A stretch of 64,000 nucleotides of DNA from Candidatus Hydrogenedentota bacterium (GCA_016182605.1 JACPGE010000073.1:1-64000); one strand, 5' to 3'; shown: positions 8,553 through 16,428, counted from the first letter of the stretch. Numbers and translations: made by a program. Notes: generated from the sequence alone by a model not told the origin.

Positions 8553-8602
8553 AAAGAGATCTCTCGCTTCGTTCAAAATGATATTTCGTTCGAGATGACA
8601 AG
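8553..8602. repeat. REP-D-like repeat in host intergenic gap
   Basis: AGAGATCTCTCGCTTCG is followed by TTCGAGATGACAAGG. It is the same frame of conserved ends as the REP-D copies inside the prophage, which shows that this family exists in host DNA outside the phage. The rest of the 8491-8684 gap shows no gene. Confidence 0.55.
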
Positions 8603-8684
8603 GCCTTCGGGAGGGAGAGATTCCCTGCGCCCCGTGTATTCGTGCGGCCGTTGAACGGTGGACCGGAGCCGGTGCTCCGTGACG

Positions 8685-10754
8685 TCACGTCTGCGGAAAG
8701 ATCGCGGGCAGGATCGAAGCGCGCGAACCCAAAACGCGCTCATTTGCCACGGCGGGCGCCTCCGCTTTGGCCTCATCCGCAATTGCGGCTTCCGCGGGCG
8801 GGGCCGTCGTCTCCTTCGCGGCAGGCGCAACTTCGGGCGTCCCCTCGGGCGTGGCCGCGGGCGGCGCGTCCCGCTCGGACTGCACCCGCGCGAGCACGGC
8901 TTCGAGCGGTTCCAGCACCACAAACTGGGGATAGGTCCCGGGCGATTTCTCCTGATCGAGGCGGGAGTAAAGCTGTATGCCGCGCACCTCGCTGCGCGGC
9001 GTGTTTTCCTGCCAGCGCAGGCCGATGCCGTGCAGGGGTTGCGCACCGCCGGCGCGCACCGCCTCCGAAACATCGATAAAGGTCCAGACATTCACCTGCT
9101 TTCTCAGTTCTTCCCGGCCCGCACTCCAGAGGGGCGTGGCGTCGAAACGCAGGATCTTTTCCTGGCCGTCTGCCGTCCAGGGGGTCCGAAGGGCATAGGC
9201 GGCCAGCACATTCTCGACATTCCACGTAAAGGAGAAATCATTCTTGTTCCCATCAAGCAGGATGCGATCTGCGCTGCCCTCGCCAGACTTGCAGTTGAAG
9301 GCCACCAGATACCGCGCCGCTTCGGAGAATTTCTGCCCTTCCATCTCCGGAAAATCCATGACCACCATGCCTGCCCCGCCGCCCACGGGCTCAAAGACCA
9401 CAAGCCGCGAGCTGGTGAACGGCGCAAACTGCACGGCGCCGCCCGCTTCCTTCCAGTAGCCGGTCTTGACACTGGGAAACTCGCTGTGAAAGGTGGGGGC
9501 GAAGCCGTCGAAGCGTTCGATCAGAGACGGCAGTATGGCGCCAACGCTTTGCACGCCGAGGGCCGAAGTAAGTTTTTGCATTGCGGCGTAGGTGTACTGC
9601 TTGAGCGTTTCCTCGCCCGGCGCGCCAAGCCGGATCGCCCAGGATCCGTCAAGTTCAACGGTCATACGTGCCAGGTCACGGCAGTGAGCGGTGGCCGCAT
9701 CCCCGCTTTCCTGAACATCGTAGAAGTAGAAATCTGATAGCTCGATCTCACTGCCCGATACCACCAGAGGAATCTTTCCAGTCTGAATCTCCGCCAGGGG
9801 GATGGGCAGTCTGGTGATCGCTCGCGGGTCTGCGCGGCGCACGCCCCAGGAATTGTCCTTCCCTATCATTATCATGCCACCCGCATGCCACCGTTGCGGC
9901 GCTTCTCCCCAGAAGGTGCCATAGCTCGCACAAAAAAACTGATCCTCGTCCCGGCCCACGGCCGGTAGATCCATCGTGCACTGCAAGGGCCGCGCCTCCT
10001 GATCCGGCGCCACAACCTGCACCTCCTCCTGCCCGCGTCCCGCGAAGCGCACCACCTCGAAGCCCTCCAGCCACATCTGCGATTGCGGATCACGCAGTGC
10101 CAGCCAGTAGGCGCCGTCCGCCACCGGTCCGAAGGACACCCGGCCTTCGTGATTGGTCACGTCGCGCACCGTCAGGCTTTCGTCTCCCGTGGAGGTAAAC
10201 GATACTTCAACGCCCACCGCGGGCGGGCCTTCTGCCGTGCCCCGCCGCACTACAATGTCTACCAGGGATTCCTTGGCAGGCAGGGGCAACGCGCCGGCCG
10301 CGGGTGCCGCGTTGTTGCGCAGGGCTTCCGCCATCTGCGTATTCGTTGCGCTAAGCTCCGCCAGCGAGCGGAGCATCGCCTCGTTGCTGGAGGCCATCGC
10401 GTCGAGCATGGCCCGGTTGTTCGCCTGAATCTGCTGGATGGCAACAAAGCCAAAGGCACACATCGCCACCGCCATTACCGCCAGGAACGCCGTCTGAATC
10501 CATTCGCGCATGATCTGCTCCTTCATGGCGTCCCACCACAGCCTGCGGGCCAGGGCATCGGGATCGCCAAATCGTTCCAGCGCCTGCTGCCAAGCCGCCG
10601 TTTCCGACGCGCCGTGCGCGCGTTCGTCTTCCGCCGCAAGCGCAAGATGATCGGCCAACTCATCCGTAATATCTTGTCGTAGGTGCTCCGGTTCCCGGGG
10701 ATGACGCGGAAAGAGCCCTTCGTGGCTTTCAGGCCACACCGAATTCCACTCCAA
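8685..10754 (-). CDS. Membrane protein with permease-prefix-like N-terminus
   Basis: The protein has 689 aa. The N-terminal 70 residues (ITDELADHLALAAEDE..FGDPDALARRLWWD) resemble the permease-prefix domain that heads some ABC permeases. One membrane helix (about 87-106) and a coiled-coil-like Asn/Gln/Ala stretch follow, instead of a permease. The large C-terminal part contains a carboxypeptidase-regulatory-like beta segment (about 150-210, GVEVSFTSTG..GRVSFGPVADG). It ends in an Ala/Pro/Glu-rich tail. The gene overlaps the end of the PadR gene by 26 nt, the usual arrangement when PadR controls a permease-prefix protein. Function unknown. Confidence 0.65.
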   Translation of the reverse strand: MEWNSVWPESHEGLFPRHPREPEHLRQDITDELADHLALAAEDERAHGASETAAWQQALERFGDPDALARRLWWDAMKEQIMREWIQTAFLAVMAVAMCAFGFVAIQQIQANNRAMLDAMASSNEAMLRSLAELSATNTQMAEALRNNAAPAAGALPLPAKESLVDIVVRRGTAEGPPAVGVEVSFTSTGDESLTVRDVTNHEGRVSFGPVADGAYWLALRDPQSQMWLEGFEVVRFAGRGQEEVQVVAPDQEARPLQCTMDLPAVGRDEDQFFCASYGTFWGEAPQRWHAGGMIMIGKDNSWGVRRADPRAITRLPIPLAEIQTGKIPLVVSGSEIELSDFYFYDVQESGDAATAHCRDLARMTVELDGSWAIRLGAPGEETLKQYTYAAMQKLTSALGVQSVGAILPSLIERFDGFAPTFHSEFPSVKTGYWKEAGGAVQFAPFTSSRLVVFEPVGGGAGMVVMDFPEMEGQKFSEAARYLVAFNCKSGEGSADRILLDGNKNDFSFTWNVENVLAAYALRTPWTADGQEKILRFDATPLWSAGREELRKQVNVWTFIDVSEAVRAGGAQPLHGIGLRWQENTPRSEVRGIQLYSRLDQEKSPGTYPQFVVLEPLEAVLARVQSERDAPPAATPEGTPEVAPAAKETTAPPAEAAIADEAKAEAPAVANERVLGSRASILPAIFPQT

Positions 10755-11064
10755 GCACGCCGTTCACCCCCACCGCGAAATGCTCCCACTCTTTCCGCTT
10801 CGACTCCAGCGCCCGCGAACCCTCCGCCGTGATCCGGTAAAACTTGCGCCGCCGTCCCGCTTCCGGCTCCTCCCAATACGACTCCAGCAGCCCCGCCCGC
10901 TCCAGCCGGTGCAGCGCGGGGTAGAGGCTCCCCTCCTTCAATTCCAGGCTCCCCCCGGAGCGCCGCAGCACCGCCTGCGTAATTTCGTACCCATACGTCG
11001 GCGCGGGCAACACCACGTGCAAAATGATCATGTCGACGGTACCCGTGAGCAGGCGGCTATCCAT
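10729..11064 (-). CDS. PadR-family transcriptional regulator
   Basis: The protein has 111 aa and is a winged-helix repressor. The signature is clear: LLTGTVDMIILHVV, then TYGYEITQAV, then the wing-helix ELKEGSLYPALHRLERAGLL, and GRRRKFYRITAEG before the C-terminal dimerisation helix. The ATG at 11064 is preferred because GGAG lies 8 nt upstream; a further in-frame ATG at 11082 is less likely. It is the first gene of a two-gene operon with the overlapping membrane-protein gene. A perfect palindrome just upstream (11089-11100) is a plausible autoregulatory operator. Confidence 0.88.
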   Translation of the reverse strand: MDSRLLTGTVDMIILHVVLPAPTYGYEITQAVLRRSGGSLELKEGSLYPALHRLERAGLLESYWEEPEAGRRRKFYRITAEGSRALESKRKEWEHFAVGVNGVLGVEFGVA

Positions 11065-11088
11065 GGCGCATCTCCAATACAAAGATTA

Positions 11089-11126
11089 TCTATGCATAGA
11101 ATGGCACATGCACGCTGCCTTGTCAA
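11089..11126 (-). promoter_or_regulatory. PadR-operon promoter region with palindromic operator
   Basis: The perfect 12-bp palindrome TCTATGCATAGA (11089-11100) lies 25 bp before the padR ATG. A consensus -35 TTGACA on the minus strand (11121-11126) lies upstream, so the palindrome would overlap the -10/start region. This is a classic position for autorepression. It was found by reading only. Confidence 0.45.
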
Positions 11127-11608
11127 GACTCCACATGCCCCGCTCCCCCGACATGATTCTCTGATCCTGGCATTAAGCACGACTTATTATGTATTCATGA
11201 TATCAGTCAAGTAAATCCCCCTCGTTCAGACAATCGCCCTTCTTCCCATTCGCGTGCATGGGTGTTCATTCGTGGTTTGATTCCTCCCCCATCCGTGTTC
11301 ACCGGTGTTCATCCGTGGTTTGTGCTTTCCCCCCTCCTCTGCGAAAACCAGCGCCCTCCCCCGTTTCGCAACGCCAACCTAAGCCCGAGTGCAACATCGT
11401 CCCATAAGTGCAAGAGGAGCTTGCATTCCTGGCAATCTACACTTTCTCCTCCGTGCCAGTATCTCCTCGCCGCACTCAGAGAGCCACAATCACAATTGAA
11501 CGCATCCAACTGTGCAAACATCACGGTCGCATTCATTCGCAACTCACGATGGCAGAACTACTTCCAACGGACCTCGTGCAGCCCGCGCGCTGCTTTCAAA
11601 GCCAACCC
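11127..11608. other. Gene-free gap with GTTCATCCGTGG repeats
   Basis: No credible gene is seen. GTTCATTCGTGGTTTG (11265-11280) and GTTCATCCGTGGTTTG (11306-11321) are direct repeats of a common dispersed motif. The remainder up to the tRNA promoter is non-repetitive, with only short open frames of poor coding character. Confidence 0.5.
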
Positions 11609-11637
11609 TTACTTGAAGGGCCCCGCGGCCCTATGCT
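11609..11637 (+). promoter_or_regulatory. Probable promoter of the tRNA-Ser gene
   Basis: TTACTT (11609-11614), a 17-nt GC-rich spacer, and TATGCT (11632-11637) would start transcription about 12 nt before the tRNA. It is plausible but weakly consensus. Confidence 0.35.
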
Positions 11638-11656
11638 AAAGTCTTCATCCTGCCCC

Positions 11657-11746
11657 GGAGAGTTGACCGAGTGGACGAAGGTGGCGCCCTGCTAAGGCGT
11701 TGTGCGCGCAAGCGTACCGAGGGTTCGAATCCCTCACTCTCCGCCA
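11657..11746 (+). tRNA. tRNA-Ser (anticodon GCT), phage integration target
   Basis: This is a class II tRNA of 90 nt with encoded CCA. The acceptor stem pairs GGAGAGT (11657-11663) with ACTCTCC (11736-11742). The anticodon loop CTGCTAA (11689-11695) gives GCT, reading AGC/AGT serine codons. A long variable arm (GTTGTGCGCGCAAGCGTAC) follows. The T arm is GAGGG-TTCGAAT-CCCTC (11719-11735). The 3' end overlaps the phage attachment core, and the prophage supplies the sequence after it. Confidence 0.96.
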
Positions 11747-11747
11747 T
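11730..11747 (+). other. attL core
   Basis: TCCCTCACTCTCCGCCAT, shared exactly with 59345-59362. It covers the T-arm 3' strand, the acceptor stem and the CCA end of tRNA-Ser, so integration regenerates the tRNA. Confidence 0.93.
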
Positions 11748-11760
11748 TAATAGACAGATC

Positions 11761-11805
11761 GAGCGGTATCAACAGGTTATGTTGATACCGCTCGTTTTCT
11801 TTTTG
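11761..11805 (+). terminator. Phage-borne terminator replacing the tRNA terminator
   Basis: A perfect 13-bp stem (GAGCGGTATCAAC with GTTGATACCGCTC, 7-nt loop) is followed by GTTTTCTTTTTG. It lies 14 nt after attL, inside the phage. The host-side hairpin after attR starts with nearly the same GATCGAGYGGT, so the phage appears to carry a substitute for the displaced tRNA terminator. Confidence 0.8.
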
Positions 11806-11827
11806 TTGCGTTTTTGGGCTCTTTTTT

Positions 11828-11876
11828 CGTGGTGCTGCCAGATTGGCAGGGGGTTTGGCATGATTCCCTGCCAAAT
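11828..11876. repeat. Putative integrase arm-type sites next to attL
   Basis: TGCCAGATTGGCAGG (11835-11850) and CCCTGCCAAA (about 11867-11876) contain TTGGCAGG-type units. They match the three CTTGGCAGG/CTGGCAGG units found just inside attR at about 59276-59308. Repeated short sites on both sides of the core are typical of integrase arm-binding sites. Confidence 0.4.
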
Positions 11877-11882
11877 TACGTA

Positions 11883-12980
11883 TTAGTGGTCTAGCAGGTC
11901 TGCGTATTGCTCGATGTAGTCGACTCCGCCTTCTGCGCGGACGTAGCGCATGGTGGTGGCTATGTCGGTGTGGCCCATCAGCACCTGTAGGGTGGGGAGG
12001 GTGCAGCGGATCGGGGGGTTGGCCATGGCGGTGGCGAAGGAGGATCGGAAGGCTTTGAAGTTGACGCCGTCGTGGCCGGCGGCTGTGAGGGCGCGGGTGA
12101 AGGCGTTATAGAGGCTGTTCTTGGACCAAGGGGTGCCGTTGTCGCGGAGGAAGATGGGATCGGCGGGGCGCATTTTGCGGGCGCCAATGGCGTCTGTGAT
12201 GGCATTTAGGGCGCGGGTAGAAATTTTGTATTTGCGGAGTGCTCGGACTTTGACGCTGACGCGGTCTATGTGTTGGGTCTCCCAAATAACTTGGCTGTAG
12301 GTGAGGCTTATGGCGTCGCTTGGGCGGTTGCCGGTGTAGGCAATAAAGCGGGCGATGCACCAGAGGTTGTATTTTGGGTGGAGGGTGTCGAGGTAGGTCT
12401 TGATCTGGGCGGGGCTGTAGGCTTGGATCTCTTTGTCGTCGACGCGGCCCAGGGGCCATTTGGTGACGGGGTTGGTGGTGAGGATGCCGGCGACGATGGC
12501 TTCGTTTACGGTGGCGCGGATGGCGCTGATGAAATTGTTCGTGGTCTGCTGGGTGTGGGTCTTTTGCAGGTGGAGGGCGTAGCGTTGGATGGTTTCGCGG
12601 TTGACCTGGCTCCAGCGGCCAATATTGTTGGCGTTGCACCAGGATTGCCAGGTGCTGAGGTGGTTTAGGTAGGCGCCGTGGGTGCGGGGTGCGGCGCTGG
12701 CTGTGGGGAGGTAGGTGTAGAGGTAGTGATCGTTGGTCTCGCGGATGCGTGGATCTGGGCCTGCTTGGCGGGTGGGGGCTTCGGGTGGCACGATGGTTTG
12801 GACCATGGCATCGAAGAGGCGCTGGGCTACGGATGGGTCTTTGGTGGGGTATTTGCGGCCGGCGTGGGTGAACTTGAGCCGGGGGCGCTTGCGGGTGCCG
12901 GTGTCGTCGAGGTAGTCGATGATGTAGAAGCCTTCGGAATCCTGGCGGAGCCTGGGTGGGTTGTTGTACTGCTTGGGCAT
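11883..12980 (-). CDS. int: Phage integrase (tyrosine recombinase)
   Basis: The protein has 365 aa and catalyses integration/excision at the tRNA-Ser site. It has an N-terminal arm-binding region, a SAM-like core-binding domain (about 85-165) and a catalytic domain. Visible catalytic residues are R219 (GNRPSD), R312 (FKAFRSSFA), H337 (LMGHTDI) and the nucleophile Y346 (MRYVR). The usual His of the HxxR box is Lys309 here. The ATG at 12980 is chosen over 13022 because AAGGAGG lies 8 nt upstream. The gene ends about 135 nt from attL. Confidence 0.92.
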   Translation of the reverse strand: MPKQYNNPPRLRQDSEGFYIIDYLDDTGTRKRPRLKFTHAGRKYPTKDPSVAQRLFDAMVQTIVPPEAPTRQAGPDPRIRETNDHYLYTYLPTASAAPRTHGAYLNHLSTWQSWCNANNIGRWSQVNRETIQRYALHLQKTHTQQTTNNFISAIRATVNEAIVAGILTTNPVTKWPLGRVDDKEIQAYSPAQIKTYLDTLHPKYNLWCIARFIAYTGNRPSDAISLTYSQVIWETQHIDRVSVKVRALRKYKISTRALNAITDAIGARKMRPADPIFLRDNGTPWSKNSLYNAFTRALTAAGHDGVNFKAFRSSFATAMANPPIRCTLPTLQVLMGHTDIATTMRYVRAEGGVDYIEQYADLLDH

Positions 12981-13084
12981 GGTGGCGGCCTCCTTGTTGG
13001 GTCTGGCTGGGGAGGCTAGCATATCTGGGCGCGGAAAGTATGGTGTTTTTTTGGTGCTTTTTCTTTGCTGGGGGGGAGGGGAGG

Positions 13085-13175
13085 GAGGAGTCTGGAGGGC
13101 ACCCTTAAACCAGGAGCGAAGCGGAGCTTCGGGGACTGCATTACCAAGGGGGACCTTGGTAACGAGGGGGAATAG
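13085..13175. repeat. REP-G copy between int and the Sel1 gene
   Basis: GCGGAGCTTCGGGGACTGCATT is followed by ACCAAGGGGGACCTTGGTAACGAG-like sequence (split at a short palindrome CCAAG..CTTGG). It is the same family as at 30446-30497 and 31589-31640. It fills most of the gap. Confidence 0.55.
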
Positions 13176-13181
13176 GCCTTG

Positions 13182-13922
13182 TCATTGCTGGGTGCCTTCG
13201 AGGGTGATTTGGCTTTGGGTACGATTGTGTTCCCAATCGAGGGCCTTTTTCTGGGCAAAGTCTATTTGCTCCTTGGTTAGCACTTCGGCGACTTCGTCTC
13301 TCCAGTCTATGAAGGAGGGCTCGTTTGCACTGGCCAAGGCGAGCCATAGATAGGCGGTAGACTTATCTTGGGGAACGCCCCACCCGTTGGAAAAGCACAG
13401 CCCCATAAGTGCTTGGGCGGGGGCAAAGCCTTGCTCGGCAGATTGAATGGCCCAATCTGTTGCCAGTTCGTAGTTCTGCGGAACGCCTTCGCCGCGGGTG
13501 TACATCGTGGCGACCATGAATTGCCCGTATGCCCCGCCTTGGGCCCCGGCTTTCCTGAACCATTCGAAGGCGTCCTTGAATTCCTTGTATTCGTAGGCTT
13601 CTGCTCCGGCTAATCCCAGTGCTTCGATGTTGCCTTTGGCGATCGCGGGCTGTAACCAGAGGACTACCTGATTCACCTGCATTTCTGACCGTGGCTCTTC
13701 CAGGAAGATCTTTGCGAGGGTGAGTTGCTGACTGACGTCTCCTGCCTGTGCTTCTTCCACCATCCATTGGGCTTCTTCAGGCGTGACGTGCTTCAGCACA
13801 GTCTCCTGGAAAAACACTACTTCTGGGTCTGGTGGTTTCGGTGCCGGTGGCTCTGGCGGCGGTGGCGGGGTGCAGGCCCCTATGAGTAGAAGGGTGAATA
13901 CCATAAGGGCCTTGGCTGGCAT
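13182..13922 (-). CDS. Sel1-repeat lipoprotein (prophage moron)
   Basis: The protein has 246 aa. It has a lipoprotein signal peptide with lipobox LIGAC (lipidated Cys17), then a Pro-rich linker, then Sel1/TPR-like alpha-helical repeats (about 60-215, e.g. GNIEALGLAGAEAYEYK, YGQFMVATMYTRGEGVP, APAQALMGLCFSNGWGVP). It should be a membrane-anchored, periplasm- or surface-facing scaffold. It lies between int and the repressor on the lysogenically expressed strand, where prophages commonly carry lysogenic-conversion genes. AAGGGG precedes the start. Confidence 0.8.
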   Translation of the reverse strand: MPAKALMVFTLLLIGACTPPPPPEPPAPKPPDPEVVFFQETVLKHVTPEEAQWMVEEAQAGDVSQQLTLAKIFLEEPRSEMQVNQVVLWLQPAIAKGNIEALGLAGAEAYEYKEFKDAFEWFRKAGAQGGAYGQFMVATMYTRGEGVPQNYELATDWAIQSAEQGFAPAQALMGLCFSNGWGVPQDKSTAYLWLALASANEPSFIDWRDEVAEVLTKEQIDFAQKKALDWEHNRTQSQITLEGTQQ

Positions 13923-14074
13923 GGTGTGAATCCCCTTTTCACCACGTTTTCACTGCAAGATTAAAGAAATTGCACCATATTCTTATGTCCCTTGGATGAT
14001 AGGTTGGCTAAGTATCAACCAAAGGGGCAATGAGCATGCTAGCAGAAAACGAATTGCGGGACCAGTTGTTGGAG

Positions 14075-14548
14075 TTAATCCGGATCTTCGGGCCATTGCG
14101 CGAGGGTCTCGGTGATGAGGGCAATGCGGCGCTTGAGGACGTCGAGCCGATGGGGGCCGGGCAGGGCCTCGTTGCTGATGGTGTCTGCAAGGGAGTGGAG
14201 ATCCCCTGAAACGGACTGGAATAGGGCGCTTGCACGGGCTTGGGTATTGGGATAGGGTCTGTTTTCTTCGGCTATGCGTGGCCATGGGTTCATTGGGGCT
14301 TCTGGGTTCCTTACCCCGGCGTCGATGGATGAATTTGGATCCACATAAAGATAATGCTTCCTGACTAGCCACTTCTCTAATTTGTTTCTATGATCCGGCC
14401 CTAAATGCTTGGTTTTATTGAAATTATATAGAGAGTTCTTAGGGATGCCACTTTCTTTAGAAATTTGCACAATCTTTACTCTCTTAGAGGCTTCCTGAAG
14501 CGCTCTATAGAGATGTTCTTTCCATTCTTCTCTGATCATGGGCAACAT
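14075..14548 (-). CDS. Putative phage repressor (HTH protein)
   Basis: The protein has 157 aa from ATG 14548; a TTG at 14575 would add nine residues. Residues about 25-60 form a lambda/XRE-type helix-turn-helix (VQISKESGIPKNSLYNFNKT) and the remainder is a short undefined C-terminal part with no LexA-type protease site. It faces away from the Cro-like gene across a 139-nt region holding divergent promoters and repeated TTACGAAAG boxes. That position argues for a role as lysogeny repressor. The local sequence is more AT-rich than its neighbours. Confidence 0.65.
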   Translation of the reverse strand: MLPMIREEWKEHLYRALQEASKRVKIVQISKESGIPKNSLYNFNKTKHLGPDHRNKLEKWLVRKHYLYVDPNSSIDAGVRNPEAPMNPWPRIAEENRPYPNTQARASALFQSVSGDLHSLADTISNEALPGPHRLDVLKRRIALITETLAQWPEDPD

Positions 14549-14593
14549 TCTATCAATCTCTATCTTGTTTTGCAATATAGACTTACACCGTTT

Positions 14594-14622
14594 CTTATAG
14601 TTACGAAAGTTTACGAAAGAAA
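14594..14622 (-). promoter_or_regulatory. Candidate repressor promoter with operator boxes in its spacer
   Basis: On the minus strand there is TTTCTT (14617-14622), a 17-nt spacer, and TATAAG (14594-14599). The spacer is occupied by two directly repeated TTACGAAAG boxes (14601-14609 and 14611-14619), spaced by one helical turn. Bound protein would therefore block this promoter. Confidence 0.45.
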
Positions 14623-14627
14623 ACCTA

Positions 14628-14656
14628 TTGACAACTGAGTAAAAATCATGTATCTT
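14628..14656 (+). promoter_or_regulatory. Early rightward promoter
   Basis: Consensus -35 TTGACA (14628-14633), a 17-bp spacer, then TATCTT (14651-14656). It drives the Cro-like gene and the early operon. TTACGAAAG boxes flank it upstream (14601-14619) and a third TAACGAAAG (14692-14700) lies over the start of the Cro-like gene. Confidence 0.65.
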
Positions 14657-14687
14657 GAGTCTTGTAGCGTTAAGGAGAGGTTAAGCA

Positions 14688-14972
14688 ATGGTAACGAAAG
14701 CACGACGTAGACGGCGGAAGCTGCCGGTACCTTCGGCGGGTTTGCCGAATCGGTTACGGAAGCTTCGCGTGGACCGTAAGTGGACGCTTTTTGACGTGTC
14801 TTTGCGAACGATGATTCAGCCTTCGGTATTGAGCCAGTACGAACGTGGAAAGCTTGAAGTTTCTCCTGAGCGCGCGCATCTGCTTGCGGAGTTGTTTGGG
14901 GTGCCGGTTTCGGAATTCTGGACGCCTCCGACGTTGGCCGATGTGGCCTATCCGGGGGTGGCGAATGGGTAG
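14688..14972 (+). CDS. Cro-like HTH regulator
   Basis: The protein has 94 aa. A very basic N-terminus (RRRRRK) precedes an XRE-type helix-turn-helix. The pattern is LRKLRVDRKWTLFDVSLRT, then PSVLSQYERGK and SPERAHLLAELFGVPVSEF, as in Cro/CI-family proteins. It has a strong AAGGAGAGG ribosome-binding site. It is the first gene after the early promoter, divergent from the repressor. It overlaps the next gene by 8 nt. Confidence 0.8.
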   Translation: MVTKARRRRRKLPVPSAGLPNRLRKLRVDRKWTLFDVSLRTMIQPSVLSQYERGKLEVSPERAHLLAELFGVPVSEFWTPPTLADVAYPGVANG

Positions 14973-15279
14973 CCTACTGACGATAGCGACGGTGGCTGCG
15001 CGGCTGTCGGTGGATCGGGGCACGGTGTACCGGTGGGCGAAGAACCGGGCTTGCAAGTTTCCTGTGGTGCGCTTCCCGAATGGGCGGATGAAGGTGGACG
15101 CGGATGATCTGCAGGATTGGTTGAACCGGTGCAAGGGCGTGGTGAATCCGCAGCGGGGCACTTCGGTGGAGCAGGCGATGGCGCTGGCTGGGGATGAGGT
15201 GGGGAGGATGCTGGAGATGGAGGGGCGGATCGAGGAGGCGATCGGGGGGCGGAGGCGAGGTCCATTGTCTGATTGCTGA
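14965..15279 (+). CDS. Excisionase/MerR-like HTH protein
   Basis: The protein has 104 aa. The N-terminal half has the helix-turn-helix of the HTH_17/excisionase group: LTIATVAARLSVDRGTVYRW, then a beta hairpin VVRFPNGRMKVDADDLQDWL. Proteins like this act as Xis, Cox or early regulators. The C-terminal part is a short acidic helix. ATG 14965 overlaps the stop of the Cro-like gene, which indicates translational coupling. Whether it is the excisionase cannot be decided from sequence alone. Confidence 0.65.
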   Translation: MGSLLTIATVAARLSVDRGTVYRWAKNRACKFPVVRFPNGRMKVDADDLQDWLNRCKGVVNPQRGTSVEQAMALAGDEVGRMLEMEGRIEEAIGGRRRGPLSDC

Positions 15280-15337
15280 TGGTAGTACATATTTTTTTAT
15301 GCCTGTGGTTTGAACGGAATTGGAGAGGGTTTTTCCG

Positions 15338-15844
15338 ATGCGCAAGATTGAGGGCCGGTTGCCGGAGACGTGGTTTGAGGCTGTGGAGGCGGATCGGGTG
15401 TCGGCGGGGTTGAGTGTGCCGCAGTTTGGCCAACTGTTTGGCAAGGAGAAGACTTGGGCCTACGACATGCTCCATGGGGAGGCTTCGCCGGGGATGGAGG
15501 GGCTGGAAATTCTGGTGAGGGGCACGGGGGGCTGGAATCTGTTTGATTGGCTGGCGCGGCTGGCGGGTGCGGTTTGGGCGCCGCTGCAACCGGCGGAATC
15601 TGCGTTAGAGCAGACGGCGGACACTCTTCAGGAGGTGAGTGAGTATCTGCGGGAGCTGGCCGGGGTGCGGGATGAGAACGGCCGGGTCTCGGCACTTCAA
15701 CTGGCGCGTGTGAAGAAGGAGGGGTGGGAGGCTATCCGTGCTATGGCGGCGCAGATGCAGGCGCTGGAGCGGGAGAGCCTCCGGATAGTGGATGGGCGGG
15801 CGAATAGCCTGGCGGCGGCTTCGATGATGGAGGGGGGGCGATGA
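15338..15844 (+). CDS. Early phage protein, possible regulator
   Basis: The protein has 168 aa. The N-terminal 60 residues (EADRVSAGLSVPQFGQLFGKEKTWAYDMLHG) look like a degenerate helix-turn-helix of phage CII/Mor-type regulators. The rest is Ala/Glu-rich and helical (SEYLRELAGV, AIRAMAAQMQALERE). ATG 15338 is chosen because GGAGAGGG lies 9 nt upstream, rather than the TTG at 15320. It overlaps the next gene by 4 nt. No specific family recognised. Confidence 0.55.
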   Translation: MRKIEGRLPETWFEAVEADRVSAGLSVPQFGQLFGKEKTWAYDMLHGEASPGMEGLEILVRGTGGWNLFDWLARLAGAVWAPLQPAESALEQTADTLQEVSEYLRELAGVRDENGRVSALQLARVKKEGWEAIRAMAAQMQALERESLRIVDGRANSLAAASMMEGGR

Positions 15845-16428
15845 AGGTTTTGGATTGGTTCCGCGGTGGGAAGCGCGATCGCAAGGATTGGTACGCGGAA
15901 GCACTGTATATGAAGCGGCTCTATCGGGAAGCGGTGATGATGGTGGCCCGGTATAAGCACCGGGTGGTAGTGCTGGAGGTGTTGCTGGGGGAGGCGCGCC
16001 GCGCGAATGCGAGGCAGGCAGAGCGATTGTTGGCTTTGCGGCGGGTGGTGGACCGGATGCACGTGCTGTGGCACGCGAAGCTTGATTCAACTAACCCTTC
16101 GGTGCATTGGCGCTCGGAGGATACGCGCGCCCTTTCCTATGCTCAGGCCTGCACGTTGGAGCAGTGCTGTGAGGCGCTCTATGAGGCGCTGGGTATTCCC
16201 CTGGAGTGTGAGCCGGGCGATCCGTGTCCGGTGTCGATGCGCTTGGCGTCGGAATCGCAGGCGCCCCCTTGCCCGGAGGCCCCTGGCCTCCCGCAAGCGG
16301 GGGGATCTGGAGGGAATGGACAGACACGGACGGACACTGACCTGCACGGACAGGAGTGGCCTGAATCGGCCGGCGGTGACGGCCAAGCGTGGGCACGGCC
16401 AGATAACACGAAAGGACCCAAGGTATGA
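15841..16428 (+). CDS. Hypothetical early phage protein with repeat-derived tail
   Basis: The protein has 195 aa. The N-terminal half is basic and helical (ALYMKRLYREAVMMVARYKHR). The middle ends in an acidic segment (ALGIPLECEPGDP). From about residue 140 the sequence is encoded by a REP-A-like element (about 16261-16305, GCCTCCCGCAAGCGGGGGG-like) and a GGACAGACACGGACGG-type repeat (16317-16360), giving a low-complexity tail. Coupled on both sides by ATGA overlaps. Function unknown. Confidence 0.55.
   Translation: MKVLDWFRGGKRDRKDWYAEALYMKRLYREAVMMVARYKHRVVVLEVLLGEARRANARQAERLLALRRVVDRMHVLWHAKLDSTNPSVHWRSEDTRALSYAQACTLEQCCEALYEALGIPLECEPGDPCPVSMRLASESQAPPCPEAPGLPQAGGSGGNGQTRTDTDLHGQEWPESAGGDGQAWARPDNTKGPKV

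Noticed and set aside
5962-8688. A 908-codon open frame on the minus strand over the glycoside hydrolase gene
   Set aside because: It is antisense to a gene with clear protein features, reads as low-complexity Arg/His/Pro-rich sequence, and such long shadows are expected at this GC content.
11408-11695. A 95-codon plus-strand frame running into the tRNA
   Set aside because: It ends inside the tRNA-Ser gene and has no coding character.
12270-13019. Gly/Val-rich plus-strand frames over the integrase
   Set aside because: They are the complement of the integrase gene, with no start signals.
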